64,000 nt of DNA from positions 124,001 through 188,000 of the forward strand of contig NZ_SAWY01000027.1 of the NCBI RefSeq assembly GCF_006439335.1, written 5' to 3'. Shown piece after piece: positions 18,645 to 28,373 of this stretch. The translations under genes and the position numbers were made by a program. The notes beneath the pieces were generated by a model. That model was given only the letters and a program-made list of their open reading frames with translations, did not search any database and had not been told where the DNA came from. Position 1 is the first letter of the stretch; every line of letters starts with the position of its first letter. The stretch comes from Litorilituus lipolyticus (lineage in GTDB: Bacteria > Pseudomonadota > Gammaproteobacteria > Enterobacterales > Alteromonadaceae).

Positions 18645-19095
18645 CTTGAATGAATTTAGTAAAGGGGTAACCTGACAAAGACAGTGCTTAACCGAAAAGC
18701 TTAATAGTGATATTAAGTTTTTTTTAATGCTTAATTTATGAAAAATTCCTCTGTTACAATTTTTTCTAAATTTTTTTCTTATATTTATAAATCACCAGAT
18801 GAATAAATATCTTTTTTGATGGGTATTCTATTCAAATCACATATAACTATTTTTTACTGCACAGTTTTGTATACATTAACTTTATCCTCTTTTTTTCTAA
18901 ATTTTGTAACAGAATAATAATAGTCGTATTTATCATACAATACCATTTAATCCTACTTATCGTATGGCCTGTAGGCTTTTAGGGTGTTGACATAACTGTT
19001 GTTAAGTATATTGTATACTTTGAGAAATAAGTAGAAATACAGCAAATGGATTTGCTTTCAAACATAAAAATTACATTAAAAAACTTGAGGAACTT
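18645..19095. other. Long intergenic region before the TonB-dependent receptor gene
   Basis: About 450 bp, very AT rich. It holds a terminator at 18700-18725. A TTGACA hexamer near 18985 followed by AT-rich sequence could be part of the receptor promoter, but no -10 box sits at a good distance. No gene or RNA is recognised. The length suggests a leader or regulator sites for the receptor gene. Confidence 0.45.
18700..18725 (+). terminator. Rho-independent terminator after the coiled-coil protein gene
   Basis: A 7-bp stem (CTTAATA / TATTAAG) with GTGA loop is followed by eight T residues on the plus strand, about 55 bp past the stop codon. The stem is AT rich and so of moderate strength. Confidence 0.7.
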
Positions 19096-21909
19096 ATGTT
19101 TAAATTGAAACCAATTAGCATTGCGTTATTAGCTTTTACTACATCAACTTATGCTTTAGCTGAAGAATCATCAGAACAGGCTAATGCTGAAGAAACTGAG
19201 AAAATTGTTGTAACAGGTTCTCGTATTGCAAGACCTGGTGTAGAAACAGCTTCACCAGTTGTATCTATTGATGTTGAAGAGTTATCTATTACAGGTAGTA
19301 TGAATGTTGCCGAAGTTCTGGCAGTTTTACCACAGTTTGCTGCGGGTATTGAATCATCTAGCAATTCATATAATCCAGGAAATGCAGGCTTAGCTACTGT
19401 GAATTTACGTGGTTTGGGGTCTCACCGTACGTTAGTATTAATAAATGGGCACCGTCCTACACAAATGGTTGATAGCTCAGGTCGTCTTGTATCGGATATG
19501 CAAAACATTCCAGCCTCATTGATTGATCGTGTTGAGGTACTAACCGGAGGGGCTTCGGCTGTTTATGGTTCTGATGCTGTTGCTGGCGTAGTTAATGTTA
19601 TTCTTAAGAAAGATTTTGAAGGGTTTGATGCCAATATTCAGGCTTATTCGACAGAAGAAAGAGATGGTGAAACTCAGGCCCTATCTTTTAGCTATGGTAC
19701 AAATTTTAATAATGATAAAGGCAATGTGGTAATTAGTGCTGATTATTATAATCAAGAAGCGATGACATATGCGTCGCGTCCAGGGTCTAATGGTCAAACA
19801 ACATACATAAATAACCCAGATGGCGACATTCCTAATGAAGTTATTTTAAATAATGTGGGGTGGGCCGACTACAACATTCCTACTGACAGACCAACATTCA
19901 TGTCTGGTAACAGCTATGACTATTTTCAATTTAACCGAAATGATGATGGTACGTTAGGTGAAGGCTATCGAGCCATTTTAGATTCTGAGTTACATGATTA
20001 TTATAAACAATCTCATGATTTAAACCCAAATATGTATTCTAGTGTTGGTCCTCAAAACTCTATTACTCCATATGACCGATTAAGCGTTAACTTACGTACT
20101 GGCTATGAGATCACAGATAATATTTATCTAACCGGTGATGTAAGTTACAGCAAAGTTTCAAGTGTAAATACTATTGATCCAGAGTTTTTGTTCTCTTGGA
20201 ATGGCTGGGTTAATGTTTACGATGCTCCTTTTGACGTACCACAAGTTGTTATTGATGCTGCGGAGTCAGACAATACTAGTTGGATTGCAATACCATATAC
20301 CTTCAATGATTTGGGCAATAGAACGACAGAAGTAGATCGCGAATATGTTTCTGCATCTTTTGCTTTAGAAGGTGATCTTAATAACGGTTGGAATTGGGAT
20401 GTTTATCTAGCAGGCGGTAAAACCTCTGTTGATGAGACTTCAATGAATCGTATTAATACCGATCGTTGGTGGGGGTTTGAATTATTTGGTGAATGTGAAG
20501 AAACCAACAGTTGTGCGGTTATGAATCCATTCGAGCCACTTTCTCAAGAAGTGGTTGATTATATTAAATTGGATCCATTCACTGATACATCTGAAACACA
20601 TCAGTATACTTTAGCAGCCACGCTTGCTGGCGATATCATGGAATTGCCTGCAGGTGATTTAATGTTTTCAACAGGCTTTGAAATTAGAAAAGAAGGCTTA
20701 AAAGTAACACCGTCTCAAGTTTCTTTAGAAGGTACAAACCGAGGTAATACTAAAGGTGCTACTGATGTAGATCGTGACATTCAAGAAGTTTATGTTGAAT
20801 TTATTGCTCCGCTCGTAAAAGATGTGATGCTTGTTCAATCTCTTGAAGCAGAAGTAGCATATCGTTATGCAAACTATACTTACGCAGGTAGTAATGATAG
20901 TTGGAAAGCAGGTTTAAATTGGGCTGTTGATGATAACCTTCGAGTGAGAAGCAATTATTCTAAAGCGGTTCGTGCACCTCAATTAACAGAGTTATTCAGA
21001 CCTGAAGAAGTTATTTTTAGCCGTTATATGGATCCATGTGATAGTGAAGAGCTTGATAATGGCGCAAATGATGAATTACGTAGAGCAAACTGTGCCGCTT
21101 TAGGTTTACCTTCTGATTTTGAGTCTGAGATGCGAATTACTGGTGGTTCATACACAACTGTACAGGGTAATGATACGTTAACTGTAGAAACAGCTTATAC
21201 CTTAACGACAGGTATTGTTTTTACACCAACCTATATTGAAGATTTTAGTATATCTATTGATTATTTCGATATTGACTTAACTGGCGGTATAACAAAATTT
21301 GGTGCGGCTAATACAGCTGAAATGTGTGTTGATGCTAACTCGATTGATAATGTCTTTTGTCCGCTAGTTACGCGTAAAGAAGATGGTAACATCAGTAATA
21401 TTTTTGATACTTACGTAAACGCAAATAAAATGCGTCGCAGAGGTTTAGATATTCAAAGTTACTACTCACAAGAAATGGGTGATTATGGTGAAATAGATTT
21501 AAACCTATACGCTACTCATTTACTTGAAAGTTCATTTACTGAATCAGAGTTAGCAGGCGCTGATAAAAGAGAATGGGTCGGTGTAAATGGTACGCCAGAG
21601 TGGAAAGCATCATTCAGTGTAGCATACACGCTAAGTGACTTTAGAGCATCATGGCAAACTAATTACTCGTCAAGTGTACTATATGCTAGAAATGCAACTG
21701 CCGAAGATTACTCACAATATAAATTACCAGCTTCAACGCTACATAATGTAAGGTTTAGCTATGATTTAACAGACCAAACAAATATCTATTTTGGTATTAA
21801 TAATGTGACTGATAAAGATTGGTTAGGCATACCAGGTGCGAGTATGGGTGGTTCAACTTACCCTATCTCTGGTCGAGGGTACTACGCGGGTGTTAATTTA
21901 AATTTCTAA
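19096..21909 (+). CDS. TonB-dependent outer-membrane receptor
   Basis: A 937-residue TonB-dependent receptor. The signal peptide ends near ALAEESS; the TonB-box/plug start is EKIVVTGSRIARPG; the plug (about 40-170) includes VNLRGLGSHRTLVLINGHRP and VEVLTGGASAVYGSDAVAGVVN; the C-terminal barrel ends in GVNLNF with the terminal aromatic needed for barrel insertion. Such receptors import siderophores, vitamins, peptides or glycans. The plug resembles the group common in Alteromonadales whose substrates are often carbohydrates or peptides, but no substrate genes lie beside it, so the ligand cannot be named. A terminator follows. Confidence 0.93.
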   Translation: MFKLKPISIALLAFTTSTYALAEESSEQANAEETEKIVVTGSRIARPGVETASPVVSIDVEELSITGSMNVAEVLAVLPQFAAGIESSSNSYNPGNAGLATVNLRGLGSHRTLVLINGHRPTQMVDSSGRLVSDMQNIPASLIDRVEVLTGGASAVYGSDAVAGVVNVILKKDFEGFDANIQAYSTEERDGETQALSFSYGTNFNNDKGNVVISADYYNQEAMTYASRPGSNGQTTYINNPDGDIPNEVILNNVGWADYNIPTDRPTFMSGNSYDYFQFNRNDDGTLGEGYRAILDSELHDYYKQSHDLNPNMYSSVGPQNSITPYDRLSVNLRTGYEITDNIYLTGDVSYSKVSSVNTIDPEFLFSWNGWVNVYDAPFDVPQVVIDAAESDNTSWIAIPYTFNDLGNRTTEVDREYVSASFALEGDLNNGWNWDVYLAGGKTSVDETSMNRINTDRWWGFELFGECEETNSCAVMNPFEPLSQEVVDYIKLDPFTDTSETHQYTLAATLAGDIMELPAGDLMFSTGFEIRKEGLKVTPSQVSLEGTNRGNTKGATDVDRDIQEVYVEFIAPLVKDVMLVQSLEAEVAYRYANYTYAGSNDSWKAGLNWAVDDNLRVRSNYSKAVRAPQLTELFRPEEVIFSRYMDPCDSEELDNGANDELRRANCAALGLPSDFESEMRITGGSYTTVQGNDTLTVETAYTLTTGIVFTPTYIEDFSISIDYFDIDLTGGITKFGAANTAEMCVDANSIDNVFCPLVTRKEDGNISNIFDTYVNANKMRRRGLDIQSYYSQEMGDYGEIDLNLYATHLLESSFTESELAGADKREWVGVNGTPEWKASFSVAYTLSDFRASWQTNYSSSVLYARNATAEDYSQYKLPASTLHNVRFSYDLTDQTNIYFGINNVTDKDWLGIPGASMGGSTYPISGRGYYAGVNLNF

Positions 21910-21930
21910 AAAAAATTAAATCCTAATAAA

Positions 21931-21960
21931 AGCATAAGCATCGCTTATGCTTTTTTTTTT
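21931..21960 (+). terminator. Rho-independent terminator after the TonB-dependent receptor gene
   Basis: A 9-bp stem (AGCATAAGC / GCTTATGCT) with a 3-nt loop runs into a stretch of ten T residues, 20 bp past the stop codon. A clear intrinsic terminator. Confidence 0.92.
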
Positions 21961-22061
21961 GTTTATTATTAACTGAGTCGTTAATAATGTATAAGGGAGT
22001 ATGTCTGTTATCTATTGTGATATTATTAAAAGCACTGAAGAAAAATGAGTTAACACCTTAA

Positions 22062-22529
22062 ATGAAGTTTACGATTGGTTTTCGTAATGTTAAACACGAT
22101 GATCTAGATTTTTTGGTAAAGCTACGCAAAAAGTCTATGAATAAACACTTGCTAGCAGCAGGCATTAAAATGTCTAATGAACAGCATATTGAACGAGTGA
22201 AAGAGGCTTTTTATGAAAGCCACATTATTTTGTGCGATAGAAAGCCGATAGGTGTTGTTAAGTTTGGCGTAATTACACAAAAAGTAACGGAAAAAAGTTT
22301 ACATATTAGGCAATTTCAAATTTTACCTGAATATCAAGGCAAAGGTATTGGTAGTAAAGTACTTAATGTTGTTAAGAAAAAAGCCTTACAGCTTTGCCTA
22401 CCCATCACCCTAAACGTGTTATTAAAAAACCCTGCTAGAGGGTTATATTTACGTCATGGCTTTCAGGTGGAAGGGAAAAATAAGTTTGAATACCAACTGC
22501 GCTGCCCACTGGAAGTGATTGCCGCTTAG
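22062..22529 (+). CDS. GNAT-family N-acetyltransferase
   Basis: A 155-residue GNAT protein. The acetyl-CoA binding motif is ILPEYQGKGIGSKVLN (about residues 87-102), followed by LLKNPARGLYLRHGFQVEGKNKFEYQL, the usual last strand-helix pair. The substrate is unknown. It is a single gene between the receptor and fumC, with a long non-coding tail downstream (22530-22810) in which I see no gene. Confidence 0.85.
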   Translation: MKFTIGFRNVKHDDLDFLVKLRKKSMNKHLLAAGIKMSNEQHIERVKEAFYESHIILCDRKPIGVVKFGVITQKVTEKSLHIRQFQILPEYQGKGIGSKVLNVVKKKALQLCLPITLNVLLKNPARGLYLRHGFQVEGKNKFEYQLRCPLEVIAA

Positions 22530-22810
22530 ACAAAAAGCATTATTTTGAAGGGAGGTAAAGTGAATAAGTTTTAACTGTACTGTCAGGTTAGATTTATTTG
22601 GCTTTATTAGTTCTTATAGTCGTATGTGTGCCAATAGCAGACCTTAGTGTTACATAACAAAACTACTTCTGATGGACAGCTCTACTACCAAAGCGGTCAT
22701 TCCCATCATTGTATTAGCAGGTACAAAAATTTCAGTTACCAAAAAATAGATTAAAACAAGCCAGAGCCAATCAAGCACCTTTTTAGATTCCTGACATAGG
22801 CAAGGCCTTT

Positions 22811-24214
22811 CTATATCGGCTTATTATTTGGTTCAATCATATCTTCAGGTACAATCCACTCCTTAAATTGCTCTGCTGTCACTAATTCAAGGGCAAGTGC
22901 AGCATCAAGTAGCGTCGAATTATCTTTATGAGCCTTTTTAGCAATTTTGGCTGCATTGTCATAACCGATGTAGGGATTCAGTGCTGTAACCAGCATTAAT
23001 GAATCATCCCTTAACTTAGCGATGCGCTCTTCATTGGCAGTGATACCTGTGACACATCTCGCGGTAAAACTCTGGCAACCGTCGGCAAGTAAGCGAATCG
23101 ACTGTAAAAGGTTATATATCATAACTGGCTTAAATACATTGAGCTGAAAATGGCCATTTGAGCCAGCAATCGAAATCGTTAAATTATTTCCCATTACCTG
23201 AGCGGCAATCATGGTCAACGCTTCACATTGAGTAGGATTAACTTTACCGGGCATAATTGACGAACCGGGTTCATTTTCAGGTAAATTAATCTCTCCAATA
23301 CCACAACGCGGTCCTGAACCGAGCATACGGATATCGTTAGCAACTTTCATTAAGCTAACAGCGATTGTATTTAATACACCACTGGCCTCAACTATGGCAT
23401 CATGAGCCGCGAGCGCTTCAAATTTGTTTGGGGCTGCTTTAAACGGGAGTTTTGTTATTTTTTCTACTTGCTTGGCAAATTTAATATCAAATCCTTTGAC
23501 ACTGTTAAGCCCTGTTCCTACGGCTGTTCCTCCCTGTGCTAATTGGTACAAAGCTGGAAGCGTCGATTTAGCTCTGCGGATAGCATTATCTAGTTGAGTG
23601 CTGAATCCAGAAAATTCCTGCCCTAGTGTCAATGGGGTTGCGTCCTGTAAATGCGTTCTACCTATTTTAACTAAGTGATTAAATGATATAGACTTTGTGT
23701 GCAATTCATCGCGCAAATATTGTAATGCTGGTAATAGACTGTGTGTTATTTCTTCAACCGCAGCAATATGCATTGCCGTTGGAAAAGTATCATTCGATGA
23801 TTGGCCCATGTTGCAATGGTCATTAGGATGAATCGGATTTTTACTCCCAACAGTGCCATTTAGCATTTCAATAGCACGATTGGAAATTACTTCATTGCAA
23901 TTCATATTTGTTTGAGTGCCCGAGCCTGTTTGCCATATCACTAAGGGAAAATGTATATCAAGAGAGCCATTCATCACCTCTGTGGCCGCCAATATGATAG
24001 TCTGACCAATAGTTTTGTCCAGCCTTCCTAAATCGACATTGACTTGTGCTGCGGATTTTTTAACTATACCCAATGCTCTAATTAATGGCCTAGGCATTTT
24101 TTCCTCTCCAATAGGAAAGTTTATTAATGAACGTGCTGTCTGAGCACCAAAGTAGCTATCTTCTGGAACTTTTAATTGACCAAATGAATCACTTTCTAAT
24201 CGATACTTAGTCAT
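22811..24214 (-). CDS. fumC: Class II fumarate hydratase (fumarase C)
   Basis: FumC interconverts fumarate and L-malate in the TCA cycle without an iron-sulfur cluster, so it keeps working under oxidative stress. The 467-residue length is normal. Signatures are [13 protein letters not shown], the [22 protein letters not shown] region and the superfamily motif [13 protein letters not shown] (about 318-330). The protein begins with the usual [14 protein letters not shown]. Cytoplasmic. It is a single gene on the minus strand. Confidence 0.96.
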   Translation of the reverse strand: MTKYRLESDSFGQLKVPEDSYFGAQTARSLINFPIGEEKMPRPLIRALGIVKKSAAQVNVDLGRLDKTIGQTIILAATEVMNGSLDIHFPLVIWQTGSGTQTNMNCNEVISNRAIEMLNGTVGSKNPIHPNDHCNMGQSSNDTFPTAMHIAAVEEITHSLLPALQYLRDELHTKSISFNHLVKIGRTHLQDATPLTLGQEFSGFSTQLDNAIRRAKSTLPALYQLAQGGTAVGTGLNSVKGFDIKFAKQVEKITKLPFKAAPNKFEALAAHDAIVEASGVLNTIAVSLMKVANDIRMLGSGPRCGIGEINLPENEPGSSIMPGKVNPTQCEALTMIAAQVMGNNLTISIAGSNGHFQLNVFKPVMIYNLLQSIRLLADGCQSFTARCVTGITANEERIAKLRDDSLMLVTALNPYIGYDNAAKIAKKAHKDNSTLLDAALALELVTAEQFKEWIVPEDMIEPNNKPI

Positions 24215-24291
24215 AATCTTCTCCTAAAAAATCAACGTATCTCACATTGCTTTCATTACCAAGGCAGATGCTACTAGCCCTATCAGTACCA

Positions 24292-25146
24292 TTAGATTCT
24301 TCCTTGCCACACTTTAAAGGCAACATCATTTTTTTTATTATTTTTTACTGTATACATAAGGTCATCAGCAACTTTTATCGCTTCTTTTATATCCGCAGGT
24401 AAAGTTTCAAACGTGACAATGCCAACACTAAAGCTCACATCCCATCCTTTTTTTAGCATTTTATTTTTTAGTTCTTCGCTGGCTTTGGCAAAAGCACTCT
24501 TAACTTCTCCTTGGCTAGTTTCTGGAAATATAATGGCAAATTCATCACCACCCAACCTCGCTATGATGTCTGTTTTCCGTAAGCTAGAGAGTAAACATTT
24601 TGCAACTGAAATAAGTAGTTCATCCCCTTTATAGTGACCAATGGAATCATTAATGTTTTTAAAATTATCTATGTCTAAATAGGCCAATGAAAAAACATGT
24701 TTATACCTAATCGAACGAATGATTTCATTGGCTAAGTCTAGGTAAAAACTTCTATGATTTAACAGACCTGTGAGACTATCTGTACTAGCCATCACAAACT
24801 CTGCATTGTGGACGTTTCTAAAATTAATGATTAAAACAGAGGATAAAATATAGGTTATTAGACGTAAAAAAGTATAAATAGAATATTCTAAAGAAAAGGT
24901 AACTGAGCCTAGCACCATAAAATTAATAAATAAGGTTAAAGAAACAATAAAAACACTTAGTAAAATTCCTGCGCTTCGACTTCCATACCAGCTAAGAACT
25001 AAAATAGGTAAAAAAAATAGTGGTTCAAATAAAAGGAAGTGATTAAAGTAAAATCCCGTAAATGTGATAACACTCACAGCTAAATAGCAGATGAAAATAA
25101 CAAATGATGTAGAACAAGTATCTAATATACTGAGCGTCGTTTTCAT
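24292..25146 (-). CDS. Membrane-bound diguanylate cyclase (GGDEF)
   Basis: A 284-residue protein making cyclic di-GMP. Residues about 1-110 form several membrane helices without a named sensor. The GGDEF domain (about 120-280) has the intact catalytic motif RLGGDEFAIIFP and an RxxD inhibitory site five residues before it (RKTD), so it is probably active and product-inhibited. Other family motifs are DSLTGLLNHRSF and YLDIDNFKNINDSIGH. Its neighbour upstream on the same strand is a small exported protein, perhaps a periplasmic partner. Confidence 0.9.
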   Translation of the reverse strand: MKTTLSILDTCSTSFVIFICYLAVSVITFTGFYFNHFLLFEPLFFLPILVLSWYGSRSAGILLSVFIVSLTLFINFMVLGSVTFSLEYSIYTFLRLITYILSSVLIINFRNVHNAEFVMASTDSLTGLLNHRSFYLDLANEIIRSIRYKHVFSLAYLDIDNFKNINDSIGHYKGDELLISVAKCLLSSLRKTDIIARLGGDEFAIIFPETSQGEVKSAFAKASEELKNKMLKKGWDVSFSVGIVTFETLPADIKEAIKVADDLMYTVKNNKKNDVAFKVWQGRI

Positions 25147-25217
25147 TGCTTTACAATAATCATCATTTAATTCCTTCTATTTCATAGCCATTAAAAATGA
25201 GAAGAATATAAGTCAAC

Positions 25218-25637
25218 TTAGCTTTTTCGTTGCCCAAGCATAATATTATCAACCAACGGATGGCCTGTCGCTTCATCACAAAAAGAAATAAAAACTGATA
25301 TTTTCAATTTAGCAGAGTTTAGAAATACAGAGCGAATATCGTTACGCATTCTATTTAGTTTCTCATAATTAACTTTCCTATGAAGTTTCTTTACTAAAAG
25401 CATATTGTTACTACCACACTTGGGGTTTTTAATGATAACAGGTATACCTTGTTCGGAAAGTTGAAATGAAAATGAACCATCATCGTTATACTGGACAAAA
25501 GACACCCTTCCACTATATAGCTCTTGCCCAACAGCAGTAGGTATTAAAAGAGTAGTAGTTAGCAAAAATAAAACGCTAAAAGAAATGAAAGAAAGCACTC
25601 TAGCTCCCTTATTATTGACGAGTATTTCAGGCATCAA
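25218..25637 (-). CDS. Small exported hypothetical protein
   Basis: I do not recognise this 139-residue protein. It has an N-terminal hydrophobic segment (about 14-35) that looks like a signal peptide with a long n-region, ending near AVGQELYSG; an internal start closer to the hydrophobic stretch is possible. Two Cys residues (KCGSNN, FCDEA) could form a disulfide in the periplasm. The gene is about 70 bp upstream of the diguanylate cyclase gene in the same direction, so it may act with it. Confidence 0.6.
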   Translation of the reverse strand: MMPEILVNNKGARVLSFISFSVLFLLTTTLLIPTAVGQELYSGRVSFVQYNDDGSFSFQLSEQGIPVIIKNPKCGSNNMLLVKKLHRKVNYEKLNRMRNDIRSVFLNSAKLKISVFISFCDEATGHPLVDNIMLGQRKS

Positions 25638-26167
25638 CTTTGCTCATAGAACGGTGGGGCTTTAAGTATAGACAATATAATGTGAGAGCGCTCGGATAAA
25701 GGAAGTATCTAGAAATCGACAACTATTTTTTCAGTGACGTAAAGTAGCCATAATAAGCCATAGTTTACCAAGTGATGTCAGGCTGCTAGGCTTAAACTTA
25801 CCTATACTACTATGGCCTTTTCAAGTTTTAAATCACAAAAGTCATTTTGAATTTAAATACGGTTAACAGCGCTTTTTGCTCATCATTAACACCAATTAAT
25901 GGATGCTCAACGGCAGCATTGAGCTTGAAGCGGCCCATTGAAATTATAAAGCTAACAGTCTGCTTTTAGCTCATATCGGTCTGACGAATAGAGTCTTAAC
26001 TATTTGATTAACAATGAAAATTAGATATACATACTTCAATTTACTTTGTGAATACCAAGCGATTTGATTTTACTGGGGGAATATTTAAACCAAAGCAAAG
26101 GTATTTGCCATTGCTTTGGTTTAGTCGATTAAAATTGCTAGGTAAATAGCAGTTGTAGGTGAACCGT
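25638..26167. other. Long intergenic region without a recognisable gene
   Basis: About 530 bp. Reading both strands, I find no protein-like frame and no tRNA. It contains the hairpin at 26087-26122 that serves the M28 peptidase gene. The middle (about 25780-25990) is less AT rich and looks like worn coding sequence, but I cannot identify a parent. Confidence 0.45.
26087..26122 (-). terminator. Hairpin downstream of the M28 peptidase gene
   Basis: Perfect 12-bp arms (AAACCAAAGCAA at 26087-26098 and TTGCTTTGGTTT at 26111-26122) enclose a 12-nt loop about 45 bp past the stop of the minus-strand peptidase gene. On that strand the stem ends in TTT followed by AT-rich sequence. It probably acts as the terminator. 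Confidence 0.7.
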
Positions 26168-27571
26168 TTAGTAGATTAGCCCTTTATTTTTAACTTTATT
26201 CGGGTCAATACGTGAAGGTGTTATTTTTCCTTCAATTAACGGTGTTGTTGCAATGGCTAAGGTTTTAATAACTTGGTGCATAGATGGTAAGTTCAAGCTA
26301 TTAATGTCGTCACTGGTTTGATGGTAGTGTTCATCTTTATCAAGCTGTGTACTACTAAAGCTATGTGCTGGCACGCCTAATCTCGCTAGGGTTGCATTAT
26401 CTGAACGGTAGAATAGGTTTTGTTTAGGATATGGGTCACTATGAACCTTTAACGTGTTGTTTTCACTTGCTGCTAACGCTACGTTTAATTGCTCACCTAA
26501 GCTTGAACGCTCCATGCCCGTCATCCATACCGTACCTTCACCAAATTTAGAAGGCTTACCAATCATTTCAATATTTATCATGGCAGTAATTGAATCAGGG
26601 TTAAGTTGCTTGGAAAAATATTTTGAACCAAAACCGCCAATTTCTTCGGCACTAAAAGCGGCAAACATAATCGTTCTTTCATTTGATTGTGTTCTACTAA
26701 AGTGCTCAGCTAGGTTGATGATAGCTGACGTACCTGATGCGTCATCATCTGCACCGTTGAATATTTCACTTTCTCCTTGCTTACCTAAATGATCATAATG
26801 AGCAGAATAAAGGACAATTTCATCGGCTTTAGATTTACCTGGTAGAACACCAACCACATTTTTTAATACGGTTTCTTTTACTGTATTAGTGGCTTGTACA
26901 GAAAATGTTTTAATATCAGTTTCGTTCGTTAATACCAATATAATACTACCGCCAGTTATTTTATCGCTTGGTTTAGCTGTGGTTTCGAGTTTGGTAATAC
27001 CGTGATTAAAATAGTTTTGATAGCGGTGAAACATTTTTTCATGAGCTAAATTGAGTAAAACAACATGCTTGCCGCCTTGATGATTAATTTTTTGTAATGC
27101 CGCGCGCATATTATCGGCTTCACCAATTGTGTGTAAGCTAACAGAATCATCATTTTTCCAATCAATATCAGTGCTGTTACTTGCAATCGCTAAATTGTCT
27201 TTTAAAACACTTTGTTGGTTTAACGTAACATTAAGCTTTTCAGGCGTTACGGTTTTGATTCGATACTCTTGCAAGAAACTTTTTGTGTCATCAGCTTCAC
27301 CTGATTGGCTTTTTAAACCGATGGTTTGAAAACGCTCAGCAATGTAATTTGCTGCGGTATCGATATCTTTAGTAAAGTTACTACGACCTTGCAACTCGTT
27401 ACTGGCAAGAAAAGTCACATCTTTAGTTACTTGCTCAAATGAAATATTCGCATCGACTTGGCTTTCAATGCTTTGTTGTGTGCTGTTGCAGGCCGTTAAC
27501 GCTGAAATGGCGAATACAGAAGCCGCTATAATTGATATGTTGAAGTGCTTTTTAATTAACATAAGGTTCAC
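26168..27571 (-). CDS. M28-family zinc metallopeptidase, lipoprotein
   Basis: A 467-residue M28 peptidase (aminopeptidase group). The N-terminal signal ends in a lipobox, SALTAC, so the protein is probably a lipoprotein of the cell envelope. Zinc-site motifs are YSAHYDHLGKQG, NGADDDASGTSA and the catalytic-glutamate stretch FSAEEIGGFGSKYF; the last ligand is probably the His in SFSSTQLDKDEHYHQTSDD. Members release N-terminal amino acids. The gene following upstream on the same strand is the YaeQ-family gene, 23 bp away. A start at the second Met is possible. Confidence 0.9.
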   Translation of the reverse strand: MNLMLIKKHFNISIIAASVFAISALTACNSTQQSIESQVDANISFEQVTKDVTFLASNELQGRSNFTKDIDTAANYIAERFQTIGLKSQSGEADDTKSFLQEYRIKTVTPEKLNVTLNQQSVLKDNLAIASNSTDIDWKNDDSVSLHTIGEADNMRAALQKINHQGGKHVVLLNLAHEKMFHRYQNYFNHGITKLETTAKPSDKITGGSIILVLTNETDIKTFSVQATNTVKETVLKNVVGVLPGKSKADEIVLYSAHYDHLGKQGESEIFNGADDDASGTSAIINLAEHFSRTQSNERTIMFAAFSAEEIGGFGSKYFSKQLNPDSITAMINIEMIGKPSKFGEGTVWMTGMERSSLGEQLNVALAASENNTLKVHSDPYPKQNLFYRSDNATLARLGVPAHSFSSTQLDKDEHYHQTSDDINSLNLPSMHQVIKTLAIATTPLIEGKITPSRIDPNKVKNKGLIY

Positions 27572-27594
27572 TTTATTTCTTTTTAAATTATACG

Positions 27595-28134
27595 TTACGA
27601 TGACTTTAATGTTTTAGTTTCAATGAGCAGAGTTTCATCATTGCTCGTAAGCCACATTTGACCATCTTGAATACTACATTGAAAGTCCATTGAACGACTA
27701 ACAAATTTGACCAATGCATCACAGGTCTCTTGTTCAAAATACTCTACAGTTAACTTGACGAATTTATTGAGCGCGTTTTCAACTTGTGGCCACCAAGTGT
27801 TGACGCTAGAGCCATAAGCATAAAGCTTAACGCGCTCTGATTTATTGCAGGCTTTTTTAAGGCGCTTTTCATCAACTTGACCTAATTCAACCCATAAATT
27901 AATTTCACCACTGTAATTGACCAGAGAAATTGCTGCTTCCTCTTCATCACTAACACCTTTACCAAAAGCTAAATCAGGATGAGCATTGAGCATAAATGCC
28001 ACTAGCCTCACCATCATTCTCTGATCGGTTTCAGATGGATGTTTCGCTATGGTGAGTTGTAAACTGTCGTAGTAGTTTCTATCCATATCTGCTAATTCAA
28101 TATTAGCTTTATAAATTGTTGATTTAAGTGCCAT
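27595..28134 (-). CDS. yaeQ: YaeQ family protein
   Basis: A 179-residue YaeQ protein. The family pattern is clear: MALKSTIYKANIELADMDRNYYD at the start, then HPSETDQRMMVRLVAFMLNA and the central stretch with DEEEAAISL and GEINLWVELGQ. YaeQ has a PD-(D/E)XK nuclease-like fold but its role is unknown; an old link to RfaH suppression was not upheld. It is cytoplasmic and is probably co-transcribed with the M28 peptidase gene downstream. Confidence 0.9.
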   Translation of the reverse strand: MALKSTIYKANIELADMDRNYYDSLQLTIAKHPSETDQRMMVRLVAFMLNAHPDLAFGKGVSDEEEAAISLVNYSGEINLWVELGQVDEKRLKKACNKSERVKLYAYGSSVNTWWPQVENALNKFVKLTVEYFEQETCDALVKFVSRSMDFQCSIQDGQMWLTSNDETLLIETKTLKSS

Positions 28135-28373
28135 AAAAGGTAAGTTATTAATAATTAGATAAGCTATGTTATCAGGTATCTTGAGCGATGAGTAAGTTTA
28201 TGCGTCGGTTAACTAGGTTATACCGTTAAATTAATGTTTGAATCCGCATGCATTAATTTGGTGAATACTTAGGATAATAGCAATTAATTTAATAAATAAT
28301 ACTGGCAATGATATGTTAACTTGTACTAATACATTACCTAAATACCCTGTGTATTGTTTTTAATGAGGTCACT

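Noticed and set aside
18980..19025. A full sigma-70 promoter for the TonB-dependent receptor gene
   Set aside because: TTGACA is present, but no -10 hexamer lies at 16-18 bp; the TATACT nearby is 21 bp away.
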